A stretch of 64,000 bases of DNA from Chroococcidiopsis sp. CCMEE 29 (GTDB lineage Bacteria; Cyanobacteriota; Cyanobacteriia; Cyanobacteriales; Chroococcidiopsidaceae): assembly GCF_023558375.1 (NCBI RefSeq), contig NZ_CP083761.1, positions 919,001 to 983,000 of the forward strand, read 5' to 3'. The notes beneath the pieces were generated by a model, which saw nothing but the letters and a program-made list of their open reading frames with translations, was not told where the DNA came from and ran no database searches. Below, piece after piece: positions 1 to 8,121 of this stretch. Position numbers and translations under genes: made by a program. Position 1 is the stretch's first letter. Each line of letters starts with the position of its first letter.

Positions 1-1035
1 TCAAGCTCACGCTCGTGCTATTGCCGCCCTGCTATACGAAGAAACCGACCCAGAGCAGGTGAAAACACTCGCAGGGATTGAGACGGCGGTGCGGAGACAT
101 CTGCTAGAACATGTCACTCCAGAGATGGGAAATTTTTTATCGCAACAAGCAGCGGTACAACGAGCGGACGACAGCGCAGCCTTGAGAGCATCCTCGGACG
201 ATTGAGAGTCAGTGAGAAACAAGCCCAAATTCTGGAGGTCAAAGCCTACAGCCGCTGGAGTCCTTACCTGGAGAGGTGCTGTTTGTTGGTGAGCGCCAAT
301 GAGTCCTATGAGCGGACAGCGGAAGACATCGAGATCCTGACTGGGGTCAAGGTTTCTCATAGCACCCAACAGCGGTTGGTGCATCGTCAAACCTTGGAGC
401 AACTACAGATAGAGCAAGCGGTGGATGAAATCAGTATAGACGGGGGCAAGGTACGACTGCGAACTCCCCAAGGACAGCCCAGTGAATGGCGAGACTACAA
501 AGGGGTGAATCTGCACGAGGGCTGCGTCGGTGCGTTTTTTCAGGACAATGAACGTTTAGTGAACTGGGTTAATGCCCAACCTTTTTCTGACCCGTTGACT
601 TGCTTGGGAGATGGTCATGATGGCATTTGGAATCTTTACGCACAGATTGGCATCTCCGCTCAAAGGCGTGAGATTTTAGACTGGTATCACCTGGTCGAAA
701 ATTTGGGCAAGGTAGGAGGTTCTCAGCAACGCTTAGATGCGGCACAAGCCTGTCTATGGCAAGGGGATGTTGATGGGGCGATTGCACAGTTTAATGATTG
801 GCAACACGAGCGAGTCACGACCTTTATTGCCTATCTCAACAAGCATCGGCACCGGATTGTCAACTATGGCTATTATCAAGCGGAAGGCATTTCAATTGGT
901 TCAGGTGCGATTGAATCAACGGTCAAACAGATAGGACGGCGAATTAAGATATCGGGGGCACAATGGAGCAAACACAATGTGCCGCAGGTGCTGAAGCAGC
1001 GCTGCGCCTACCTCAATGGACAGTTCTCAAAGTAA
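1..1035 (+). mobile_element. ISKra4-family transposase, 5' part outside the window
   Basis: DDE-type transposase that would cut and paste its own element. Two overlapping frames are visible. The first runs from the left edge to a stop at 203-205. The second is open from at least position 139 to 1035 and carries the conserved C-terminal half: the acidic DGGKVRLR and GDGHDGIWN segments, DWYHLVENL, and the closing GSGAIESTVKQIGRR. A -1 shift at the slippery heptamer at 133-139 fuses the two frames without a break and gives a plausible GTTSGR-RSLESILGRL junction, so the gene may be intact rather than broken. The right end probably lies within about 30 bases of the stop, near AACTGGGATGCACTCC, but no left end is visible for checking inverted repeats or a target duplication. 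Family assignment rests on recalled motifs. Confidence 0.85.
133..139 (+). promoter_or_regulatory. Probable -1 ribosomal frameshift site in the transposase
   Basis: The heptamer T TTT TTA lies in register with the first transposase frame (AAT TTT TTA), matching the X XXY YYZ rule for -1 slippage. After the slip the reading continues as ATC GCA ACA AGC and stays open into the large second frame. The zero frame terminates 64 bases downstream. Some members of this IS family are known to use frameshifting; whether a stimulatory structure follows was not determined. Confidence 0.6.
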
Positions 1036-1057
1036 GACCTACAAAACTGGGATGCAC

Positions 1058-1243
1058 TCCTATGCATCGACAGGAGAAACTGTGGAAGTAGTTGGTATGA
1101 GCATAGCACGTGTTAATGAAAACTTAAGGATTGTTTCTTTAGAGCACTTTTTCGACAACAATTTGTTTCTAGAAAAACTAACAAAGGGAGAAAAGATAGC
1201 AACAGGTTGTCCTTTCCATGCCCAAAAGTCTGAAGGTATGTAA
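1058..1243 (+). pseudogene. SnoaL-like / NTF2-fold protein, C-terminal fragment
   Basis: Directly after the presumed right end of the IS, the +2 frame reads as the last ~58 residues of a SnoaL-like protein, with the ethical features VEVVGMSIARV, a short NENLRIVSLEHFFD strand-turn-strand and a terminal GCPFHAQ. The frame is open back into the IS but has no start of its own; the upstream half of the gene must lie left of the element or be lost. This looks like a small NTF2-fold gene split by the insertion. The fold call is by resemblance only and the exact left limit is approximate. Confidence 0.45.
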
Positions 1244-1424
1244 CGAAGCTTGAGTATTACGGAGGCAAAGCTCCTAACCTCGCTCTCTAAGGCTGAACCT
1301 GTGAGCAAACTGAGTTATACTGTGCCCCAGATTAACTTGCATTTTAGGGAATCTCTTTGCCTCCCTTTTTAACTCGATTGAGGGAGCAAAAATCAGGCAA
1401 CCTGAAGCAGCAGAATTTGTAGTA

Positions 1425-2357
1425 CTAAAATTCCAACTCGTCCTGTCGATTGGGTTCCCCACCATTTTTCACACTCAACCGCCAACTTGTAGCAATCTCT
1501 TCTGTTACATTCAGTTGCTCAATAATATTTTCTACTTGCTTTTGCAGCTTTTGCGTCAATGTAAGCGGAAAATTTACTTCTATGCCAGATTCTCTGATTG
1601 CTTCCGCTAGGTGAGAAAACTCTACTTTGAGAGTTTTTCTATTTGACTGAGAAAGTTTCAAATCATTTGTTTCAGTCAAACTTTTAGCTTGCATGGCTGT
1701 TTTTAGTCTGGTTTCAATATGAGTTAATTCGGAATCGAGCGTCCGTAACTGCTCTTTCAGTTCTAAATATCGTTCAGCCAGTAATGCCACATCTTCACTC
1801 GCTGGATCGGGTTCACTCATTGCCTTTAATTGCAACAGCTGACGATGTACCATCGCTAAATAAACGGGGTCCATCTTGGCATAATTCAGTTGTTTCCGAT
1901 CTAGGGGACGCTGTCCCCAGTCACTACTTTGCTGGCTTTTATCTACTGCTGGAACATTGCACAGTGTTTCTACCAAAGTCTTCAGCGAAAAATTAGGTAA
2001 TGGCAGCATGTAGTAGGGAATATTTTTTGCAATCTCTAATGTGCAAGTGACATTCTTCGCTTTAGTTTTGCCTAAAAACTTTAAATCATATTTAGCATTA
2101 TGGAAGACTTTTTCAATTGCTGAATTGCTCATGATTTGGTCAATAAAAACATCTGCAAGTTCAGGCTGGTCTAAAATATCTAAAATAGAAACGTTTTCTG
2201 CCGTTTGAGCGGCAGGTTCATTCAACAGTTGAATCAGAGACAGTTTGGGAGCGCGAGTTTGAAAGTCAGCAATTTCAGTATCAACCCAGATGAGTTTAGA
2301 CTCGGCATATTCAGCAATCCTAGCTCTGATGTCATCAGGGTCAGTCAGGTAGAGCAT
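1425..2357 (-). CDS. Ribonuclease D-like 3'-5' exonuclease (DEDDy)
   Basis: Predicted 310-residue exonuclease that trims RNA 3' ends. The DEDDy catalytic set is visible: D26 and E28 in WVDTE, D91 in HNAKYDLKFL, and Y159/D163 in LNYAKMD. The exonuclease domain fills residues ~1-190; the rest is a helical, charged tail (residues ~200-260) with coiled-coil character and no recognisable HRDC domain, so it is not a full-length RNase D. The gene is transcribed away from the oxoprolinase gene with only 28 bases between start codons, implying back-to-back or overlapping promoters. Substrate is unknown; a DNA exonuclease role cannot be excluded. Confidence 0.85.
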   Translation of the reverse strand: MLYLTDPDDIRARIAEYAESKLIWVDTEIADFQTRAPKLSLIQLLNEPAAQTAENVSILDILDQPELADVFIDQIMSNSAIEKVFHNAKYDLKFLGKTKAKNVTCTLEIAKNIPYYMLPLPNFSLKTLVETLCNVPAVDKSQQSSDWGQRPLDRKQLNYAKMDPVYLAMVHRQLLQLKAMSEPDPASEDVALLAERYLELKEQLRTLDSELTHIETRLKTAMQAKSLTETNDLKLSQSNRKTLKVEFSHLAEAIRESGIEVNFPLTLTQKLQKQVENIIEQLNVTEEIATSWRLSVKNGGEPNRQDELEF

Positions 2358-2385
2358 TATTAAATGTTAGCTGTCAGCTTGTGTA

Positions 2386-5300
2386 ATGATACCCAGTAAA
2401 TATACAAGCGAATTGGATATGAGTACTGCCTCTAGTGCGCGCTGGCAATTTTGGATTGACCGAGGGGGGACATTTACTGATATCGTGGCGCGGCGTCCGG
2501 ATGGGCAGATGGTGATTCATAAGCTGTTGTCGGAGAATCCTGAACGTTATCCAGATGCACCAGTACAGGGGATTCGGGACATTTTAGGTATTTCAGTAGA
2601 TGCACCAATTCCATCCGAGCAGATTGCTGTGGTGAAAATGGGAACGACAGTGGCGACAAATGCGCTGCTGGAAAGGAAAGGCGATCGCACGTTACTAGTC
2701 ATCACCAAAGGTTTTCGGGATGCCCTCCGCATCGGTTACCAAAACCGTCCCGATATCTTTGCCCGGCAGATTGTGCTGCCAGAAATGCTGTATGAGCGAG
2801 TAATTGAGGTAGAGGAACGCTATACCGCTCAAGGAGAAGAATTAATCCCAGTCAATCTTGACGCTATCTACCCAGAACTGCAAGCTGCGTACAAAGATGG
2901 CATCCGCTCTTGTGCCGTTACGTTGATGCATGGCTATCGCTATCCCGACCACGAAAAACAAGTGGCAAATATAGCCAAGAATATTGGTTTTACCCAAGTT
3001 TCAGCCTCCCACAAAGTTAGCCCCTTGATGAAATTGGTTAGTCGAGGCGATACCACAGTAGTTGATGCCTATTTATCACCCATCCTACGGCGCTATGTAG
3101 AGCAGATGTCGAGTCAACTAGTTGGTCAACACAAGGAGAGCAGAGAAAACCCAATCCAAAATCACGCCACTTTGCTCAACGGGGGCAACCCCCCCACGCA
3201 AGTGGCTCCAAAATCCAAAATCCAAAATCGATTGATGTTCATGCAATCGAATGGTGGTTTGGCAGATGCCCAAGTGTTTCAAGGCAAAGACAGTATTCTA
3301 TCAGGGCCGGCTGGAGGTATTGTCGGAGCAGTGAAGACGAGTTTGATGGCTGGGTTGAACAAGATTATCACCTTTGACATGGGTGGCACTTCTACCGATG
3401 TGGCTCATTACGCAGGTAGGGACAGCTGCGCCACAGAGTATGAAAGGTCATTTGAAACGGAAATTGCTGGGGTGCGACTGCGAACGCCAATGATGGCGAT
3501 TCACACGGTTGCTGCTGGCGGCGGTTCGATTCTGCAATTCGATGGGGCGCGGTATCGGGTAGGTCCAGAGTCAGCGGGGGCGAATCCGGGACCAGCTTCT
3601 TACTCAAAGGGCGGACCGTTGACAGTAACTGATTGCAATGTGATGGTGGGCAAGTTACAGCCGCAGTTTTTTCCCAAAGTATTTGGACCGAATGGAGATT
3701 TGCCGCTAGATGCGGAGGTAGTACAGAGAAAGTTTGCCCAACTAGTAGAGGAAATTGGGGATAATCGGACACCGGAACAGGTAGCATCTGGATTTTTGGC
3801 GATCGCAGTCGAAAAAATGGCAAGTGCGATCAAAAAAATCTCTCTCCAGCGTGGATATGATGTGTCGGAATATACTCTGTGTTGCTTTGGTGGAGCAGGG
3901 GGGCAACATGCTTGTTTGATTGCTGATGCTTTAGGGATGAAGCAGGTGTTTATCCATCCCTATGCTGGGGTGTTATCAGCTTATGGGATGGGTTTAGCAG
4001 ATGTGCGGGTACTGCGGGAACGAGCGGTAGAGAGCAAGCTGAGTGATGGCGTGATGGTTCAACTAGGGCAGATGTTGACCCAGTTGGAGGCAGAGGGGAA
4101 GGAGGAATTAAACAGCACAAGCGTAAGGGGTGCAGAGGAAGAGATTGAGGTTCTACGGAAGGTACATCTGCGGTATGAAGGGACTAATTCGCCGCTGGTA
4201 GTGGATTTTGGTGATGCAACTAAGATGAGGGAGCAGTTTGAGCAGGCGCATCAGCAGCGTTATGGCTTCATTATGGAGGAGAAGGCGCTGATTGTGGAGG
4301 CGGTTTCGGTCGAAGTGGTAGGTAAGACCGATGAGCCAGAAGAACCAGTCGTTGCCCGAAAAGAAGAAGTTAAATCAGTGCCAATCGCTACAGTGAAAAT
4401 GTACACAGCAAAGGCATGGCATGAAACGCCTATGTATCAGCGGCAGGATTTGCAACCGGGAGACTGCATTTCTGGTCCCGCCATCATTATTGAAGCGACT
4501 GGCACGAATGTAATTGAACCGAATTGGCAGGCGGAACTGAGCGATCGCAATCATCTAATTCTGAAGCGGAGACAGGAGTCAAAAATCAGAACTCAGGAGT
4601 CTACCCCCCGCCCCTCGCCCCACACCCCACACCCCTCACCCGATCCAGTGATGTTGGAAATTTTCAACAATCTATTTCGGGCGATCGCTGAACAAATGGG
4701 CATTACGCTGCAAAACACGAGTTCTTCAGTCAACATCAAGGAACGGCTCGATTTCTCTTGTGCCATCTTCGACTCTCAAGGTTTGCTAGTTGCTAACGCG
4801 CCACATATCCCAGTTCACTTGGGGTCAATGAGTGAAAGTGTGCAAGCACTGATTGCGGATAAAGGAGACACGCTCAAACCTGGGGACGTATACGCATCAA
4901 ACAATCCCTACAACGGCGGCACCCACCTCCCCGACATTACCGTTATTACCCCCGTGTTTGATGATAACCAGCAACAAAATCTAAAATCCAAAATCCTCTT
5001 CTACACTGCCTCCCGGGGACATCATGCAGATATTGGCGGCATTACTCCTGGTTCGATGCCACCGTCAAGCTGCACAGTAGAGCAAGAAGGGGTGTTAATC
5101 GACAATTTCCAGCTAGTATCTCAAGGTAAAATCCGCGAAAAAGCACTACTGGAACTCTTAACAGGTGGTTCTTATCCAGCCCGAAATCCGGCTCAAAATA
5201 TTGCCGATCTCAATGCTCAAATTGCTGCTAATGAGCGCGGTGTGCAGGAACTCCACAAAATGGTAGAACACTACGGGCTAGAGGTTGTACAGGCTTACAT

Positions 5301-6192
5301 GGGTCACGTGCAGGATAATGCTGAAGAATCAGTTCGTCGCGCGATCGCTGTTCTAACCGATGGAAGTTTTACTTACCCCCTTGATGATGGCAGCGTAATT
5401 CAGGTGGCGATCGCTATTGACAAATCTACTCGTAGCGCCCGGATTGATTTTACTGGCACTTCACCTCAGTTAGCTAGCAATTTTAACGCGCCAGCTGCTG
5501 TGTGTAAGGCAGCGGTGTTATACGTCTTCCGCACGCTGGTCGATGACGAAATTCCCCTGAACGCTGGATGTCTTAAACCCATAGAAACCATCATTCCCGA
5601 AGGCTGTATGCTGAATCCGCGTTATCCAGCTGCTGTAGTTGCCGGGAATGTAGAGACATCGCAGGCAATCACCGATACTTTGTATGGTGCGTTAGGAGCA
5701 ATGGCAGCTTCACAAGGAACGATGAATAACTTCACGTTTGGCAATGGACGCTATCAATATTACGAAACCATCTGCGGTGGTTCTGGTGCTGGTGCTGATT
5801 TTGATGGTACAGATGCCGTTCACACCCACATGACAAATTCCCGCCTCACCGATCCAGAGGTGCTGGAATGGCGGTTTCCCGTGCTGCTAGAAAGTTTTAG
5901 TATTCGTCCTGATAGTGGAGGTAAGGGGTGTCATCATGGCGGTAGTGGGGTGATTCGTCGCCTCCGTTTCCGGGAACCAATGACTGCTGCCATTCTGTCC
6001 GGGCATCGTGATATTCCTCCCTTTGGCTTGCATGGTGGTGAATCAGCTGCTGTGGGGCGGAATTCAATTGAGCGTAGCGATGGCACAGTGGAAGAGTTAG
6101 GTGGTACAGCTGTTGTAGAGATGCAGGCTGGGGATGTATTTGTGATTGAAACCCCTGGTGGCGGGGGGTATGGAGTTTCTAGCAAGCTGTGA
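2386..6192 (+). CDS. Hydantoinase/5-oxoprolinase, fused HyuA-HyuB
   Basis: ATP-dependent opening of a lactam ring such as 5-oxoproline (to glutamate) or a hydantoin. Residues ~20-700 are the HyuA-type subunit with two phosphate-binding loops (GGTFTD at ~28 and GGTSTD at ~332); residues ~755-1265 are the HyuB subunit, ending in the glycine-rich GGGGYG. The single-chain layout matches eukaryotic and cyanobacterial oxoprolinases of ~1200-1290 residues. ATG at 2419 (MSTASSARW) is a likelier start than 2386. Three stretches look like repeat DNA read through in frame: residues ~256-281, the linker at ~730-753, and a short piece at ~861-871. None removes a visible motif, so the enzyme may still work. 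Exact substrate cannot be told from sequence. Confidence 0.9.
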   Translation: MIPSKYTSELDMSTASSARWQFWIDRGGTFTDIVARRPDGQMVIHKLLSENPERYPDAPVQGIRDILGISVDAPIPSEQIAVVKMGTTVATNALLERKGDRTLLVITKGFRDALRIGYQNRPDIFARQIVLPEMLYERVIEVEERYTAQGEELIPVNLDAIYPELQAAYKDGIRSCAVTLMHGYRYPDHEKQVANIAKNIGFTQVSASHKVSPLMKLVSRGDTTVVDAYLSPILRRYVEQMSSQLVGQHKESRENPIQNHATLLNGGNPPTQVAPKSKIQNRLMFMQSNGGLADAQVFQGKDSILSGPAGGIVGAVKTSLMAGLNKIITFDMGGTSTDVAHYAGRDSCATEYERSFETEIAGVRLRTPMMAIHTVAAGGGSILQFDGARYRVGPESAGANPGPASYSKGGPLTVTDCNVMVGKLQPQFFPKVFGPNGDLPLDAEVVQRKFAQLVEEIGDNRTPEQVASGFLAIAVEKMASAIKKISLQRGYDVSEYTLCCFGGAGGQHACLIADALGMKQVFIHPYAGVLSAYGMGLADVRVLRERAVESKLSDGVMVQLGQMLTQLEAEGKEELNSTSVRGAEEEIEVLRKVHLRYEGTNSPLVVDFGDATKMREQFEQAHQQRYGFIMEEKALIVEAVSVEVVGKTDEPEEPVVARKEEVKSVPIATVKMYTAKAWHETPMYQRQDLQPGDCISGPAIIIEATGTNVIEPNWQAELSDRNHLILKRRQESKIRTQESTPRPSPHTPHPSPDPVMLEIFNNLFRAIAEQMGITLQNTSSSVNIKERLDFSCAIFDSQGLLVANAPHIPVHLGSMSESVQALIADKGDTLKPGDVYASNNPYNGGTHLPDITVITPVFDDNQQQNLKSKILFYTASRGHHADIGGITPGSMPPSSCTVEQEGVLIDNFQLVSQGKIREKALLELLTGGSYPARNPAQNIADLNAQIAANERGVQELHKMVEHYGLEVVQAYMGHVQDNAEESVRRAIAVLTDGSFTYPLDDGSVIQVAIAIDKSTRSARIDFTGTSPQLASNFNAPAAVCKAAVLYVFRTLVDDEIPLNAGCLKPIETIIPEGCMLNPRYPAAVVAGNVETSQAITDTLYGALGAMAASQGTMNNFTFGNGRYQYYETICGGSGAGADFDGTDAVHTHMTNSRLTDPEVLEWRFPVLLESFSIRPDSGGKGCHHGGSGVIRRLRFREPMTAAILSGHRDIPPFGLHGGESAAVGRNSIERSDGTVEELGGTAVVEMQAGDVFVIETPGGGGYGVSSKL
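3153..3229 (+). repeat. Short dispersed repeat inserted in frame in the oxoprolinase gene
   Basis: This 77-base stretch begins AATCCAAAATC and ends with three ATCCAAA-type units. Its reverse complement matches the two ends of a longer intergenic copy at 10784-10920: a TTGGATTT tract, GGAGCCACTTGCGTG, a G/C-rich centre, CGTTGAGCAAA, GGCGTGATTTTGGATT. It adds about 26 residues between SSQLV and RLMFMQSNGG with no stop. Confidence 0.75.
4577..4645 (+). repeat. C-rich repeat forming the HyuA-HyuB linker
   Basis: The joint between the two oxoprolinase halves is encoded by a C-rich run (CCCCGCCCCTCGCCCC and CACCCCACACCCC units) that resembles intergenic low-complexity tracts elsewhere in the window. 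It gives a proline/serine/threonine/histidine-rich linker, residues ~730-753, just before the first HyuB segment VMLEIFNNLF. Confidence 0.6.
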
Positions 6193-6352
6193 GACAGATG
6201 GAGTAAAGACTGCACTTCTTTTCTGAGGTGCGCTGTTAAGTTGTAATATAAACAGGTTTTGCAACCAGCTGCTAGCAAGTCACTAGCACCCCAAGATGCT
6301 CTGTCATCCTAAAGGCTTGTCTATCAAACCTATACTCTGACAACTCCTGCTG

Positions 6353-6697
6353 CTATTCGCCTCCAGTCGAATCATGAGGCTGTGCTACAGAGTCAGCCAA
6401 ATTTTCTAGCTGCATTCGCTGTTCCATCTGACGCAGAAAATAGCCTGTCATCATTGCGGAGGCTAAAAGACCTGCTAAGTTTTCTCGGTCAGTGATAACT
6501 TTTACGTCGAAATTCTCTGAAGGCAACATCCCAACAAGCCCTTGGACGTTATGAGAAATAATTTGTTGAATTTCCGGGCTGGCAGATTTAGCCACGCGAG
6601 ATAAAATTTCAGGGGATTGCCGCTGCAGATAGTTCAGGAGTGGGTTAGCTTGAGCTTCTTCAGAGTTGTCACGCAAAAAGTCAGAATGAAAAGGCAT
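6353..6697 (-). CDS. DUF760 domain protein
   Basis: A 114-residue protein of the DUF760 family, found in cyanobacteria and chloroplasts; molecular role unknown. Nearly the whole chain matches the family pattern: NPLLNYLQRQSPEILSRVAK, then PEIQQIISHNVQGLVGMLP, then LAGLLASAMMTGYFLR and the terminal EQRMQLE helix. No signal peptide or membrane segment. It faces the end of the oxoprolinase gene (convergent, 160-base gap) and has no same-strand partner close by. Confidence 0.85.
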   Translation of the reverse strand: MPFHSDFLRDNSEEAQANPLLNYLQRQSPEILSRVAKSASPEIQQIISHNVQGLVGMLPSENFDVKVITDRENLAGLLASAMMTGYFLRQMEQRMQLENLADSVAQPHDSTGGE

Positions 6698-7562
6698 GAG
6701 CAGTTCTATTTAGCTGATTTGCTGATCTGTGACATCCTCCCCTGCCTAAACGCCTGGCGCTTGGAAGGGGCTTCTCGCTTCACAGTCCTGGTATCTCCTC
6801 GGACTCCACGAGCTTTGTAAAGATACGGAGTTTTTTACCGTACCTAATTAATCTTATTTGTTTTTTTTGCTGCTCATCCCGGCTCCTAGATTTTCCCCCT
6901 TCTCAAGGTTCTCCAGACTTTACCAGATAGGCAGCTTGAGCGTCACCACCGCCAAAAGGCAGCTGCTAGTAATGGTTAACTAATTGTAACAGACAATGAG
7001 CCTGCTGCCCAGTTTATACCAAGCTACATCCCGTCATACAAACGACAGCAGAGGGAGAAAAGGTGCAGGGGGAGGGTGTTTGACACTCCCACCGATAAAT
7101 CGGGGGATTCTTCATTCAACGAGTCCACTTACCTTAGACCCCTTGCGTTATCTAAGCCAGAGGTGGTTCTCTCAGTCACGCGTTAACTTCCGGTCTGCCC
7201 GACCGTAGTTGCAGAATGCAAACTTTGTTTGATTTAGCTTAAAGCTAAGTACTGTTCGTCCAGCTCCTGTGAATCTTTTACCTACTTTCAGGTGTGTACT
7301 AGGTACACGACTGGAACAACAAAGTAGAACCAGCTAGATTCAGTTGTCAAGGCTTCGACCGTGAGCTCAGTCGAACGCTGAGCTCACGCCGAAGTCCGAA
7401 CGGTGCAGCGTTTACCTGTTAGGTTACTAGGTTTTTAAAGAGGTTGATTACCTTGACTCTGTGTTTAATTATACTAAGTTTCGCATGAGTAGTAAAGACC
7501 CTGCCCGTGATTCATCCCACCGACAAGTCGGGGGTCTTCTCACGGTTGAACGATAAAAAACT
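6698..7562. other. 865-base gap with probable IS200/IS605 end-like remnants
   Basis: No convincing gene. Two stretches (about 7078-7105 and 7513-7540) carry similar hairpins of the form CCCACCG..AA.TCGGGGG, and 6726-6830 has a CTGTGACATCCTCCCCTGCC segment followed by short inverted repeats. Such CCGAcaagTCGG hairpins are typical near the ends of cyanobacterial IS200/IS605 elements, but no tnpA or tnpB coding sequence survives. The short frames here (6617-6820, 6996-7208) have no family resemblance. Element identity is a guess. Confidence 0.35.
7361..7387. repeat. Perfect 10-bp inverted repeat
   Basis: GTGAGCTCAG, a 7-base TCGAACG loop, then CTGAGCTCAC. Flanking TTCGACC and CGAAGT lengthen the match. 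It looks like a dispersed palindromic repeat rather than a terminator, since no T-tract follows on either strand. Confidence 0.6.
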
Positions 7563-8105
7563 TTACTGATTCAATTCATCGTGGTTTGAAACAAAAGGAT
7601 GAGGAAGCTGTTCCAGCTGAAAATACTGGTGAAATTTCTCAGTTACCTGTAGGGAAAAGGAACGGGAATCAGCTTGTCGCCGTTTACGGACAAAACCTAG
7701 CCCAACGAGTTCTTGAACGTGCTGATAGGCTCCGGAACCCCGCAGGTTAACTAGTTCAGTTTGGGTAATTGGGCTGTGAAGCGCGATCGCTGCTAAAGTC
7801 CGTAATGCCCCTACTCCCAATTCGACTGGAATCAGCGTTTGCACTAATTCCTGAAAGCCCGACCGGAGCTGCAGGCTATAACCATTAGGCGTTTCGACAA
7901 CTTCTAAGGCGCTGTCCCGATGAGCATAGTCGTCGATTAGTTCAATGATCCCCTCCTCAGCTGTGGCGCGATCGCACCCTGCATACTCAGCAATTTCCGC
8001 GATCGAGAGTGGCTGACCCTTCAAGTAAAGAATCGCTTCAATCTTGGTCGCCAACCGAAAAGGGGTCAGGGCTCGGGAGTCAAGGCTCAGGGGTTTACCA
8101 CTCAC
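7563..8105 (-). CDS. scpB: Segregation and condensation protein B
   Basis: Kleisin-associated subunit of the SMC-ScpAB condensin, needed for chromosome compaction and segregation in the cytoplasm. Paired winged-helix domains are seen: ATKIEAILYLKGQPLSIAEI at the start and the second helix-turn-helix around LRTLAAIALHSPITQTELVNLRG and HVQELVGLGFVRKRRQ. Length 180 residues is normal. The first 17 codons are encoded by a GGGGTCAGGGCTCGGG-type repeat and are probably not native: a TTG at 8054 would start at ATKIEAIL, where relatives begin. Sixteen bases separate it from the upstream cyclophilin gene on the same strand, so the two may be co-transcribed. Confidence 0.92.
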   Translation of the reverse strand: MSGKPLSLDSRALTPFRLATKIEAILYLKGQPLSIAEIAEYAGCDRATAEEGIIELIDDYAHRDSALEVVETPNGYSLQLRSGFQELVQTLIPVELGVGALRTLAAIALHSPITQTELVNLRGSGAYQHVQELVGLGFVRKRRQADSRSFSLQVTEKFHQYFQLEQLPHPFVSNHDELNQ

Positions 8106-8121
8106 TACTGATCACTCACTA

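Noticed and set aside
3392-3833. Two minus frames inside the oxoprolinase gene
   Set aside because: Shadows of a well-supported coding sequence.
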